64,000 nt of DNA, taken from assembly GCA_028289645.1 (NCBI GenBank), contig JANQOK010000016.1, positions 744,001 through 808,000 of the forward strand, in the 5' to 3' direction. Shown here in pieces: positions 25,805 through 34,094 of this stretch. Each line of letters begins with the position of its first letter. Position 1 is the stretch's first letter. The notes under the pieces are model-generated. The model saw only the letters and a program-made list of their open reading frames with translations, was not told the DNA's origin and did not search any database. The translations under genes and the position numbers were made by a program. Source of the DNA: Anderseniella sp. (GTDB taxonomy: Bacteria > Pseudomonadota > Alphaproteobacteria > Rhizobiales > Aestuariivirgaceae).

Positions 25805-26461
25805 TCACTCGACCTCAACACTGACCGGCTTTGGCGTTTTGCCACCCAGATGCTCCACCGGTGCAGGATGTCTGCAACGCCCGCCTTCCCTGTTCCAGAA
25901 CGTGGGAATATTCAGACTGCCACCGAACAGATTTGGGTTTTGACGATATGACTCATGGAATTGCCCGGTGATCTCACGCATCAGCGATGGAATAGTGAGC
26001 TCCGATCGGTTTGCTCCTCGAGCCTGGCGGTTGTAGATGTCCACCCGGGCGCTGACCCGCCGCTCCCGTTCCGCCAGGTCTGCCAGAGCCCTGGCTATCT
26101 TGGCACCTTCGATATTGATCTGCCTGAGTTCGTCCTGATGCAACATCGCGCTTTCGAACTTTTTCTGCCACTCAGCGTCTTCTTCCGCTTTCAGTGCTTC
26201 ATCCCGACGGCGAGTTGACCCGCTCAGTGCGGCCCGCAAAGTGTCGAGGTGTGCAGCGTGGTCTTGCAGTGCCTTCTCAGCCGCCTTGAGCTCGCTGTCA
26301 GTTCCATCGAAAATTGCCTGCTCGTGCGCCTTTCGCAGGGCAGCCAATTCACCGTCAGCCCGTTCAATTTCGTCTTCAAGTTCGGGAATGCGTTCCTCGA
26401 ATTCACTGGACTTTGTGAGCCCCCTCAGTTTCTGAATTATACCCATCGTCAGATTCTCCAT
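25805..26461 (-). CDS. Coiled-coil protein of the satellite core, unknown function
   Basis: The 218-residue product is dominated by heptad-like helices (about residues 20-150: ELEDEIERADGELAALRKAH and onward) and ends with a Pro/Gly-rich segment (NREGGRCRHPAPVEHLGGKT). It has no signal peptide. A second Met at residue 6 (MGIIQKLRGL) is an alternative start. It follows the primase-helicase gene by 3 nt and belongs to the same leftward transcript. Scaffold or capsid-size-redirecting roles are known for coiled-coil proteins of other satellites, but nothing here proves that. Confidence 0.65.
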   Translation of the reverse strand: MENLTMGIIQKLRGLTKSSEFEERIPELEDEIERADGELAALRKAHEQAIFDGTDSELKAAEKALQDHAAHLDTLRAALSGSTRRRDEALKAEEDAEWQKKFESAMLHQDELRQINIEGAKIARALADLAERERRVSARVDIYNRQARGANRSELTIPSLMREITGQFHESYRQNPNLFGGSLNIPTFWNREGGRCRHPAPVEHLGGKTPKPVSVEVE

Positions 26462-26464
26462 ATG

Positions 26465-28642
26465 TTAGTGTTGATCCGAACCGGTTTCGCCGTTTGGCGC
26501 ATCAATCCACACAAGCCGGATGGTCCGGACTCCGGAGTGCGTGGTAATCGTTTCAATTCCTTCGCGCCGCAGCAGTGGTGCGACGCGCTTCAACCGGCTT
26601 CCCATGGCACTTGGCGAGCCGGGCCAAAATTTGGATTTGCGTTGTGTCTCAGGCGCGGCTTCGTTTGCCAGATCCAGCAACTGGGTTGCGGTTCCTTCCC
26701 AGCCCCCCGGTCGATCGATCATCAGTTTTTTGATGATGCCGGCCATGGGATCGGCCTCGAATGCGCCGGCCGAAATGTCAGCCCTGTTGGCGCTGTATGA
26801 GGTCAGGAACTCGCCGGGTTCCCAGCCAAGACCTGATGCGCATTGCTCAATCCACACTGCGAAGTCCGCCATGCGAGGCAATTTCTCGAACTCGATCTTG
26901 CCCTCGTTTCGCAAACCCGCCGACACCGCGTCGAACAACGCACCTAGGATACAGGGCCGAGCCGCTTCAAATTCCCGCCAGTACTCGACTTCCTGTTTTC
27001 GGTCATCTTCCTTGATCGCGCTAAGCGCCAGGGATATCGCCCGGTCGGCCAGGTCGGCACGCTCAGACAGGTTGGGAATTCCGTTCAGGATGGATGGCCG
27101 TATCGCGCTGATGACTGTCTCGGACAGATCCGTGTAAAGCGTCTTGGTGGCAAACCCACCGCCGGTTGCCAGGCGGCACAACCCGTCCGCCAGCCACGCC
27201 GGGACGCTGCTCAGATTGTCCAGTGCCTGCACATGGGAATGGACCGCGCCCACCAACAAGTCGCGCTCATCTTTCGGCGGCGTCCTGATTGGGGCAGCGT
27301 TCGGGTCGACCAACGACCTCAGAACCTTGGAAGCGTTGGACTTGCCGCTGCCCTGCTCACCGGAGATGATCACCAGCGGATATGGTCCGGTAGGCCTCAG
27401 CGCTGCGACCAGCCAGCTCACTGCCAGCCGAAAATCGTCGTCGCTGGCCACGTTCAGGAAACTGCGCAGCAACTCGATCGTGTCGCCGGGCTCGGGCTCT
27501 GGAAGCGGCCGCATGGCAGGTGACCGAAGGAATTTGACAGGCGACCTGCCGATCACCGACCAGCCCTTGCCGGTAATTCGCACGACACGCCATCCGGGGT
27601 CGCAAAGGTCTACATAGATCGCGCCATCACATGTGCCGACCCGGCGCCTCGGCTCATGACAGTCGCCGTTCTCCGAGCCCTTGGCTTCCATCAGCCCGAT
27701 AGCGTCTTCGAGCGCCTGACCACCTATGGTGCCACCGGTGGCCTCGTTGTACCGAAGCCGGATCCAGCGACGCAGTTGGGATGATCGAAGCGGCCAGTTT
27801 TCCCGATGCGAGTTGACCGCCATCGTGGCAAACACTTCGCCGGATTCGTCATGCCAGAGCTCGACCCCGTCGAAAATCTCCAGCACCCGGTCGCGCTGCG
27901 GTTTTTTTGTTTGGTTCGACTTGTCGGCCTGCCAATTCGGATCGAGCGGCTTAGCCGATCTGACCAGTTCCAGAGCCTGCTGGGTCGACCAGCCATCCTG
28001 CTCGGCATTCGCAGCGTCCCAACCTTCCGACTTGCCTGCAGGTACCTGAATTATCGATACGGACTTTGCACCGTTTGCTGTCGCAGCCCGCGCGACCGTT
28101 TGTGCGTAAGCCTGGCCAGGCTCGTCATTGTCCGGCCATATAATGACATCCCGTCGCGCGACTGCCCGCCAGTCCGATTTGTCGGCAGCTTTGGAACCGC
28201 CCGGCGACGTCAGGCAGACATACTCGGTGCCGATAAAATCATGCGTCGCGTCGGCCGATTTCTCGCCTTCGCTGATCACGATCGGCCTATGTGGTTCCTG
28301 GCTAAGCGCCAGCCTATCCAGACCATAGAGCGGCCGCGGAACATCCCATGACTTCCACCTCCACTCGTGGTCACCGGTCTGGCTGTGCCGGCAGAAGGTT
28401 TGCGGGTAGAAGCTCTTGTCGCCATCCTGGCCGTCGAAGCGCAGGATGCGTCCCAAGAGTCGGCCCTGTTCATCACGGTAGATCCAAGCCATGTCCGGCT
28501 TGCCATGCTTGTAGTGCCTGTCAGGTGGCTCCGGCGCATCATCGGGAACCGGTACCATCGGCGCCCAGGCTTGCCTGGCACCTGCGGCTGATCCGGTTTT
28601 ACCGGCGGCAACCGGCTTGAACATCTCCGACTTGTCAGCCAT
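26465..28642 (-). CDS. Satellite primase-helicase (TOPRIM plus P-loop ATPase)
   Basis: The start at 28642 gives 725 residues; the frame is open to 28687 but overlaps the upstream gene more. A TOPRIM module carries PIVISEGEKSADATHDF (Glu near 125) and VIIWPDNDEPG (DxD near 169-171). A helicase-type ATPase has the Walker A motif ISGEQGSGKSNA (near 428-435). This is the replication enzyme typical of P4-like satellites and some prophages, likely acting at a satellite origin not identified here. The preceding 106-residue gene supplies a CHC2-like N-terminal domain; the two overlap by 8 bp. Confidence 0.85.
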   Translation of the reverse strand: MADKSEMFKPVAAGKTGSAAGARQAWAPMVPVPDDAPEPPDRHYKHGKPDMAWIYRDEQGRLLGRILRFDGQDGDKSFYPQTFCRHSQTGDHEWRWKSWDVPRPLYGLDRLALSQEPHRPIVISEGEKSADATHDFIGTEYVCLTSPGGSKAADKSDWRAVARRDVIIWPDNDEPGQAYAQTVARAATANGAKSVSIIQVPAGKSEGWDAANAEQDGWSTQQALELVRSAKPLDPNWQADKSNQTKKPQRDRVLEIFDGVELWHDESGEVFATMAVNSHRENWPLRSSQLRRWIRLRYNEATGGTIGGQALEDAIGLMEAKGSENGDCHEPRRRVGTCDGAIYVDLCDPGWRVVRITGKGWSVIGRSPVKFLRSPAMRPLPEPEPGDTIELLRSFLNVASDDDFRLAVSWLVAALRPTGPYPLVIISGEQGSGKSNASKVLRSLVDPNAAPIRTPPKDERDLLVGAVHSHVQALDNLSSVPAWLADGLCRLATGGGFATKTLYTDLSETVISAIRPSILNGIPNLSERADLADRAISLALSAIKEDDRKQEVEYWREFEAARPCILGALFDAVSAGLRNEGKIEFEKLPRMADFAVWIEQCASGLGWEPGEFLTSYSANRADISAGAFEADPMAGIIKKLMIDRPGGWEGTATQLLDLANEAAPETQRKSKFWPGSPSAMGSRLKRVAPLLRREGIETITTHSGVRTIRLVWIDAPNGETGSDQH

Positions 28643-28955
28643 GCGGATCAATCCCCAGCATGGCAGCAACCCGGCGCGCCGCCTCAACCTGGGTGATGTC
28701 GGCTAGATAGGCAGCAAGGCTGATCAGATCGCCTCCGCTTGCGCCGGCTGCAAAATCACCCCAGCGGCCCGTATCGAGATTGATCCGGAACGAACCACGC
28801 CGTCTGTCGGCCCGTCTTGGATTGAGCGCCGTCCATTCCGCCCCTTCGCGGCGCCCGTCCGGCAACCACTGACGAACAATGCTCCCGCTGTTCGTCAGCG
28901 CCTGATCGGCAATGCGCTTGAAGTTGACTTGCGAATGCTGACCTTCGGATGACAT
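28635..28955 (-). CDS. Primase N-terminal-like small protein
   Basis: The 106-residue protein resembles the N-terminal part of P4-type DNA primases: NFKRIADQAL at the start, WTALNPRRADRRRGSFRINL and DTGRWGDFAAGASGGDLISL in the middle, and AARRVAAMLGIDP at the end. The zinc-binding cysteines of true CHC2 domains are absent. It overlaps the primase-helicase by 8 bp, so this looks like a primase split into two translationally coupled genes. It probably helps template binding. Confidence 0.75.
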   Translation of the reverse strand: MSSEGQHSQVNFKRIADQALTNSGSIVRQWLPDGRREGAEWTALNPRRADRRRGSFRINLDTGRWGDFAAGASGGDLISLAAYLADITQVEAARRVAAMLGIDPHG

Positions 28956-28957
28956 GG

Positions 28958-29308
28958 CTAGTCCTTCCGGACCTTGCCACGGCAGCCGTTCTGTCCCATC
29001 GACAACCGTTCCATGGCATGCTGCATTTGGGCGATTTCATCATCACTCAAACCCGCCTTGCCATAGAAGGTCCGAAAGGCCAAATCGGCCGCGTTGGGGT
29101 AGAAAGGATGCACCCATGAGAACAATAAATTGTCCCCTTGGTTCATGCAGTGAGCCAATGGTGGCTCCGCCCTGAGAATCAGTTTCGTAAGTTCTTTGTT
29201 CTGCGATTGGATGGCCACTGCCGCTTGAATTGCGGCAGTGCGCGTTGACCTAGCAAGACGTCCAAACTGGTATATCTTACGTGCAGCATCTGCGGGCAGC
29301 GGTTTCAT
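28958..29308 (-). CDS. Small protein between AlpA and primase genes, unknown function
   Basis: The frame is open to 29722, but the upstream part is antisense or overlaps the AlpA gene. ATG at 29308 overlaps the AlpA stop (ATGA) and gives 116 residues starting MKPLPADAARKIYQFGRLAR. It contains AAIQAAVAIQSQNKELTKLI and a C-terminal basic tail. No named domain is recognised. The tight spacing (2 nt before the primase-N gene) places it in the replication operon. Confidence 0.65.
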   Translation of the reverse strand: MKPLPADAARKIYQFGRLARSTRTAAIQAAVAIQSQNKELTKLILRAEPPLAHCMNQGDNLLFSWVHPFYPNAADLAFRTFYGKAGLSDDEIAQMQHAMERLSMGQNGCRGKVRKD

Positions 29309-29583
29309 TTGGCCGGTGACACTGTGTCGGCTTCCGTGGTGCTTGAAACGGTGTGCCGATCTAGCCACTCGATCACCGTGCGCCGCTTGTAGCGCACAGA
29401 GCGCCCAATCTTCAAAAACTGACAACCGCCGCCCCGAAGCCGCTCCGCGCGAATTTGGCCGACTGAACATCCCCGCAATGCGGCATACTCGTGTTCGTTC
29501 ATAAGCGCATCTGGATCTTGCGAAAGTGTGACCTGCGTCACGCCAGAGTGACTGAATGGTAAGTGATTTAAACTCATAACCAC
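29305..29583 (-). CDS. AlpA/excisionase-family helix-turn-helix protein
   Basis: The 92-residue protein has a MerR/AlpA-like winged helix: MNEHEYAALRGCSVGQIRAE followed by GGCQFLKIGRSVRYKRRTVI and EWLDRH. Proteins of this group act as excisionase (directionality factor) or activator of integrase in satellites. The start is probably GTG at 29583, 8 nt after AGGAG; ATG at 29577 and 29502 are alternatives. It is upstream of the primase genes and overlaps the next gene by 4 bp. Confidence 0.85.
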   Translation of the reverse strand: MVMSLNHLPFSHSGVTQVTLSQDPDALMNEHEYAALRGCSVGQIRAERLRGGGCQFLKIGRSVRYKRRTVIEWLDRHTVSSTTEADTVSPAK

Positions 29584-29718
29584 GGATGCATCTCCTGTTT
29601 GTAATTGGGATGCACCAATGGTTGATGATATTCGCGATGCGGGGCCAGTGGCGGGGCCCCCGCTTTTCCCCGCTCACCGGATTTGCAATCGTCAGCGTGG
29701 CCAAGTTGCCCACACTGA

Positions 29719-30387
29719 TCATGCGGCTAGTTTAGATTTTGGTGAAGGCGTTGCTTGAGAGCTCAACAACCTTTGCGCATCAGCTGCAAGCAATTCAACC
29801 ATGTCGGCGGAAACAGATTCCGCTCCAGCACAAATCCGCTCAATCAATTTCGCTTTGACAACCAAATGGGCGCAACTTTGGGAAGGTAAGTCTAACAATT
29901 TGTCTTCAAGCTGGTATCTCAGATTGTTAAGATCTTCGCCCAACGCATTCAGTTGAGTGATGCCCAATTTTGTTTTGAGTTCGTTGCAGCGACGCTGAAA
30001 CGACGACGATGCTTTTCTACCTCGCTTACAAAACATGGAAAGATCAGGATTGCGATATATCTCGGCTTGTTCCTGCTCAAGCCAGCCAGCTTCACTAACA
30101 TATCGGACCGTCTCACCGGCACGATTTACAAATGAAAGCCAATGAGAGGCAGTGAACAAGTTGTTCAGCGGCTCGGGCGGCGCAGCAGCCCCAGGGTCTT
30201 GTGGCATGCGGGCTTTGTACTTGGTGGCTTCAATCTGCTCAGCTTGGTTGAACAATTGGTCGGCGGCCTCATCGAGAGTTTCAATAGCCCTTTCGACATC
30301 TGCGATACTTATCCGTTTCCCAGTTTTCAAGTCAGCAAAAATAGCCGTGGCAGTCTTTAGTTCACCTTCGTATTTGGCGATATTCAT
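29719..30387 (-). CDS. Satellite-core protein of unknown function
   Basis: The 222-residue protein starts at ATG 30387 behind a near-perfect AAGGAGGTTCGAT. It is soluble and helical, with NIAKYEGELKTATAIFADLK and repeated charged helices, and no domain I recognise. It is the first gene of the leftward core and is divergent from the Xre regulator, so it is probably the early gene controlled by that regulator. Its tail SSQATPSPKSKLAA is low-complexity. Confidence 0.7.
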   Translation of the reverse strand: MNIAKYEGELKTATAIFADLKTGKRISIADVERAIETLDEAADQLFNQAEQIEATKYKARMPQDPGAAAPPEPLNNLFTASHWLSFVNRAGETVRYVSEAGWLEQEQAEIYRNPDLSMFCKRGRKASSSFQRRCNELKTKLGITQLNALGEDLNNLRYQLEDKLLDLPSQSCAHLVVKAKLIERICAGAESVSADMVELLAADAQRLLSSQATPSPKSKLAA

Positions 30388-30407
30388 ATCGAACCTCCTT
30401 GGTTGCA

Positions 30408-30523
30408 TTTAGGTCATAAGTGAACTAATTTGGCTCACTCAATTTGCAATTGTCAACCAAATTAGGTCACTAATAAGTCAAATTATGTCATTAATAATAT
30501 AAATTAGGTCGAAACGAGTCAAA
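30408..30523. promoter_or_regulatory. Divergent control region with three 21-bp tandem operator repeats
   Basis: Three repeats start at 30461, 30482 and 30503 and end exactly at the base before the Xre ATG (30524). Each begins ATTAGGTC or ATTATGTC, and the first two continue A-x-TAATAA. A further TTTAGGTCA lies at 30408-30416, and an inverted match in GTGAACTAATTT at 30419-30430. The 21-bp period puts the boxes on the same DNA face, as expected for an operator bound by the Xre protein and repressing both directions. Confidence 0.7.
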
Positions 30524-30766
30524 ATGATATCTGGTGCACAAATTCGGATGGCCCGCGGCTATCTCAAATGGTCAGCAAAACGATTGGCAGACGAAGCAAG
30601 AATTGCCGAATCAACCGTCAAACGTATGGAATCGGAAGATGGCTTCCCGTCCGCGCACGGCGGCAACATCGAGGCTGTCTACAAAGTGCTGACTGGCCAG
30701 GGAATTGAGTTCATCTCTGAGAATGGTGGTGGCGCCGGCGTGCGGCTGCACAAGCCACCAGCGTAA
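30524..30766 (+). CDS. Xre-family (Cro/CI-like) transcriptional regulator
   Basis: The 80-residue protein is a single helix-turn-helix domain: GAQIRMARGYLKWSAKRLAD with the recognition helix around EARIAESTVKRMESEDG. It ends with the GIEFISENGGGAGVRLHKP tail typical of small alphaproteobacterial Xre proteins. It lacks a cleavable domain, so it is not a RecA-sensitive repressor. No ribosome-binding site is visible; the third operator repeat directly abuts the start codon, so binding would also block initiation. Confidence 0.88.
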   Translation: MISGAQIRMARGYLKWSAKRLADEARIAESTVKRMESEDGFPSAHGGNIEAVYKVLTGQGIEFISENGGGAGVRLHKPPA

Positions 30767-30867
30767 GCAGTAAGTTGGAGCGGCTAGGGTAGCTCCGAAC
30801 CGGCGGCAACACCACAACCGCCACGCCGCTCCACAGCCTTTGTGGTGCACCTTGTGGAGGTGCCCTG
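30767..30867. other. Short intergenic region with GGAGCGGC/GCCGCTCC inverted repeat
   Basis: An 8-bp inverted repeat (GGAGCGGC ... GCCGCTCC) encloses about 40 bp. A second pairing CACCACAA with TTTGTGGTG spans the same segment. The region lies just before the ribosome-binding site of the next gene and may form a structured leader or a terminator-antiterminator type fold; this is inference. Confidence 0.4.
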
Positions 30868-31605
30868 ATGAGTCTGAATTCTAAGTCGCTGCTGGAAGTG
30901 ATTGATGATCTCAGCAACAACTTGAGTAACAATCAGATAGAACGCCGGAATGAGTGGATCAGAAATCAACCTGCCCCACGTAAGCGGCAGATTGTCGATG
31001 GTATAAGGACCGCACAAGGTGGCATGCGGTTTCGGAGGCAAGCCCAGCTCAGGATAAACCCCACTGAGCTATGCGCCGACGACCTGAATACATTGACTAA
31101 GCGTTGGATCCAAAAAATTGAGCTACCATCCCTTTTGAAGAGCGGCGAGTTCGAGATTGTAGGGACAACTGACGCCAGCGCGCCGAGGAAGTCGTTCGAT
31201 TCAAACTTGCTCACTTCTTCGATATGCATCAATTCCGAAGAGGGGACAATTGAAGTTTGGTCATCGGCTAAGCTCAGAAGACGCAAACAACCTCCAGCCT
31301 ATACGCTCTTTGGAATTCAACTTTCTCTCAAAGGATCAGACCGATCCATAACGGATGAGATTGAAGTTTGGGGCGTTTGGTTCGGTCGCGCTGAAACAGC
31401 AATTGGAATAGCCGAGAAATTGATAGACGACTCAAACTTGAAAATAAAATTTTTGGCCACGCCAAATAACAACGTGAAGCGTCAGGTTGAAGCATTCTGT
31501 GCCGATTTTAATAGAAAAGCAGGTGCAGCCGGCTGGGGGTCAAATGTATTGAAATTCGCAACTGTGTCACGAGGAATCCGCGACGCTTTGAAAAGTGCCC
31601 GATGA
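30868..31605 (+). CDS. Unknown 245-residue island protein
   Basis: The ATG follows GTGGAGGTGCCCTG, a good ribosome-binding site. The product is soluble and mixed alpha/beta, with a helical N-terminus (LLEVIDDLSNNLSNN) and strand-rich middle (SSICINSEEGTIEVWSSAKL, EIEVWGVWFGRAETA). I recognise no catalytic motif. It precedes the second beta-rich partner/DUF4238 module on the same strand by 35 nt, so it may be a third component of that module. Confidence 0.6.
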   Translation: MSLNSKSLLEVIDDLSNNLSNNQIERRNEWIRNQPAPRKRQIVDGIRTAQGGMRFRRQAQLRINPTELCADDLNTLTKRWIQKIELPSLLKSGEFEIVGTTDASAPRKSFDSNLLTSSICINSEEGTIEVWSSAKLRRRKQPPAYTLFGIQLSLKGSDRSITDEIEVWGVWFGRAETAIGIAEKLIDDSNLKIKFLATPNNNVKRQVEAFCADFNRKAGAAGWGSNVLKFATVSRGIRDALKSAR

Positions 31606-31640
31606 GTACCGATATTGCCATCCACCAACGGAGATGACCT

Positions 31641-32150
31641 ATGAAGTTTTCCCCATCGATTGAATTGAAGACGCTGGCGGATTGTGAAGACGGTGAGATG
31701 ATCCGCTTCTCCGACTATGGCACCCACACCCAATTCGCCATTGTCGGAGCGCTCAACAACAACAGTAAGCGGCTCTTTGTCTACTTCGAAAAGGGCAACG
31801 TGTTCTTTGAATGGCAAGGGCAACTTGATCGGACCGCTGTTGCTTTCGGTAAGAACTATACCGTTTCCGTTGACCCGACAGGTCCATACGAGGGCAATCC
31901 CAGAAAGATGTTCGAAGCGAACGGAGTTCTTTATCGTGCGGCAGAGTCCTGGCTGCTGGCTGGCACGACAAGAACCGCCATTCCAGGCCGACGAGCATAC
32001 TCTTTTGCAACAGCAAGCCTCACTTCGGCCGTTGACGTACACGATCCTGTTTTTGGTAAGTGGCAATTGATAATCGGTGACCATCAGACACCGATCGAGG
32101 ATCGGATAGTCGTTTTCTCCAAAGAGTGGACAGAGCTGAGCAAAAGGTGA
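31641..32150 (+). CDS. Small beta-rich partner protein, relative of the TIR-associated one
   Basis: The 169-residue protein aligns by eye with the product of 23583-24140 along its length (GKNYTVSVDPTGPYEG, an NG, a WL, and FGKWQLIIG at the end). No named domain is recognised. Its stop overlaps the start of the DUF4238 gene (GTGA), as the first copy overlaps the TIR gene. The repeated pairing with different effectors suggests a shared sensing or control role. Confidence 0.6.
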   Translation: MKFSPSIELKTLADCEDGEMIRFSDYGTHTQFAIVGALNNNSKRLFVYFEKGNVFFEWQGQLDRTAVAFGKNYTVSVDPTGPYEGNPRKMFEANGVLYRAAESWLLAGTTRTAIPGRRAYSFATASLTSAVDVHDPVFGKWQLIIGDHQTPIEDRIVVFSKEWTELSKR

Positions 32151-33055
32151 GCGCCAATCGCGACAATGGCCATAAGAAGCCAGCCGTCCGCCATCACTAC
32201 GTGCCCAAGGCACTGTTGCGACCGTGGCTAGTCGGTGAGCAACAAAAGGAACTGATCGCGTTTTGGTGGAACCCCCACAGAAAACAACTCGACTGCAAAC
32301 GGAGCGGCCTAAATTCGTTCGGATATGAAAAACACCTCCTTTCTCTCGGATCTGGCCAAGTCGCGCCAGATGCGCTGGAAAAAGTCTTCTTCGGAAATGT
32401 TGATGATCGCGGTTGCAAGGTTCGCGACAAGATCGTCGGCCAGAACAGGCTTTCACTCAATGGAGACGAACGCACCGATTTCGCTCGCCTGTTGCTTTCA
32501 CTTGAATCGCGCCGACCCGAGAACGTTGTCAAGCTGCGGGCGAGTGCGGAGACGATGCGCCGCGATCTGGATTCCGACCCCAAGATAATCGCGGCACTTG
32601 CTGCACACGGCTTTGATATGAAGCCTTCAGAGTTCACTGAAAATGTGCTCAATCATTCTATAGACGATGGTGCATTGCTGATCATCCAACGCCTGGTCGA
32701 TAATCCCAACCCAGTTGGATCCAAGCTGATAAACATGCGCTGGCAGATACGGCACCTGGGCGACCGAGACGGTAAACTCATCCTGTCCGACCGCCCACTA
32801 GTCCGGATTGGCGGAATTGAAGATCCAAGCGCGACCTGGGCCATACCGCTGACGCCCACTTGTGCGTTTATTGCAACTGCCAGTGTTGAGGTGGCAAATC
32901 GGGTGCGGCGATCGACCGGCCAGCGGTTTTGCAAATTGCTCAACGTAAGCAGTGCGGGTCAAGCGGACAGGTTTGCATTCACAGTCAATGAAGCAGACGC
33001 GCACTGGCTGGGCAGGTACCTTAAGCGACCGCTTAGCAAGGTTTCAGATTCTTGA
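32147..33055 (+). CDS. DUF4238 family protein, putative effector
   Basis: The product (302 residues from GTG at 32147, overlapping the upstream stop by 4 bp; 32126 is an alternative) begins with the DUF4238 motif VRHHYVPKALLRPWL. It continues with FWWNPHRKQLDCKRSGLNSF and a mid-region with charged helices (ERTDFARLLLSLESRRPENV). DUF4238 proteins are widespread and of unknown biochemical function. The HHYVP motif may be catalytic or metal-binding, which I infer. It converges with the HEPN gene. Confidence 0.75.
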   Translation: MSANRDNGHKKPAVRHHYVPKALLRPWLVGEQQKELIAFWWNPHRKQLDCKRSGLNSFGYEKHLLSLGSGQVAPDALEKVFFGNVDDRGCKVRDKIVGQNRLSLNGDERTDFARLLLSLESRRPENVVKLRASAETMRRDLDSDPKIIAALAAHGFDMKPSEFTENVLNHSIDDGALLIIQRLVDNPNPVGSKLINMRWQIRHLGDRDGKLILSDRPLVRIGGIEDPSATWAIPLTPTCAFIATASVEVANRVRRSTGQRFCKLLNVSSAGQADRFAFTVNEADAHWLGRYLKRPLSKVSDS

Positions 33056-33066
33056 TGTGTGCTAAT

Positions 33067-33879
33067 TCAGAAATACGTCTTTAACACTTTTTGAGAACCC
33101 GCCACCAAATCAGCAATCTCTTGCTTTGTCGGCTCACGACCTTTAGCGTGGTCGCAAATGTTCCGTATGTCAGCGAGGTGTTGAATAAATCGCCATTGAG
33201 GAACGGTGACCGCGCCCGCGGTCTTAAGCAGTTGGTTCATGTCCGAAATACCCGGGTTCTTTTTCCTAATAGTTATTTTATGTGTGTCGCAGACATGACG
33301 CAGGTGTTTTTCGATCACCACTCCGCAGATGGCTCCTGATGCTCGCAAGTAGCCACTTTTGGCCAACGCACCGGCAGTTTCAATTTCACTATCAAAGAGG
33401 TCAGCCTGTAGAACTGCCTTGAGATCCATCAGCCTAGACTCAAGTGTAGCTCTCGCAGCCTCTACGATGTTCACTTGTTGAACAAATTCGGGGATAGCAG
33501 CAGAACCGTCTACTTTCACTTCATCATATGCACCGGTGATTCGAAGCCCTTGCAGATAATCCCGCACCATATAGTTTTTAAAGCTGATAGTTTTCCTAAC
33601 CCTCGGATACTCATAATAGGACAAAAAATCTGAAAGCCGATCCGGCAAAACTTGTTTAACAACAGCCTGCGCCTCTGAGTACCACTTTTGATAATCAGTC
33701 CTGAAATCAGGTAAGTTTTTAAGGTAAGTCTCTACTTTTTCGTCGTTGTCGGATATTTTTCTCAAACTCTCTTCAAATTTTTCGGCGTAACATTCATGTT
33801 GTATAGCCATATGAAGCTTGTGCCCCTGAACAACGAGCCGTTCCAATTCATCAGCGAATTTTTTTGTCCGCTCAGACAT
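33067..33879 (-). CDS. HEPN-domain protein, putative RNase effector
   Basis: The 270-residue protein starts at ATG 33879 with GGAGG eight bases upstream; the ATG at 33894 lacks such spacing. The N-terminal two thirds are helical (SERTKKFADELERLVVQGHK and onward). The C-terminal part has GYLRASGAICGVVIEKHLRH and then ADIRNICDHAKGREPTKQEI, which contains R-N-I-C-D-H: the R-x4-H signature of HEPN ribonucleases. Comparable stand-alone HEPN proteins act as toxins or abortive-infection effectors. It is a lone gene, AT-rich, and converges with DUF4238. Confidence 0.75.
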   Translation of the reverse strand: MSERTKKFADELERLVVQGHKLHMAIQHECYAEKFEESLRKISDNDEKVETYLKNLPDFRTDYQKWYSEAQAVVKQVLPDRLSDFLSYYEYPRVRKTISFKNYMVRDYLQGLRITGAYDEVKVDGSAAIPEFVQQVNIVEAARATLESRLMDLKAVLQADLFDSEIETAGALAKSGYLRASGAICGVVIEKHLRHVCDTHKITIRKKNPGISDMNQLLKTAGAVTVPQWRFIQHLADIRNICDHAKGREPTKQEIADLVAGSQKVLKTYF

Positions 33880-34094
33880 TTTTGCTGCCTCCATCCCTTC
33901 AGAAATTGGTCGATTTTCCTTAGAATGTTGTCAAAATCTAAAAGCGTATTTGTATACTTTACCTGTCGCAAAACCTAGTCGAATTGCCACGAATTCTAAG
34001 AGGAGTAATAGGCAATCCTTCGAATACAATTATCACGCAGTCTCTAGGTCAGCATTTCGATCCTCCGCTCATCTAAGATGAATCGATGCTGAGA

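Noticed and set aside
30461-30523. CRISPR array
   Set aside because: Only three 21-bp direct repeats without spacers; they fit an operator instead.
31482-32456. 324-residue minus-strand frame opposite the beta-rich partner and DUF4238 genes
   Set aside because: Opposite the overlapping coupled genes that have ribosome-binding sites and recognisable features.
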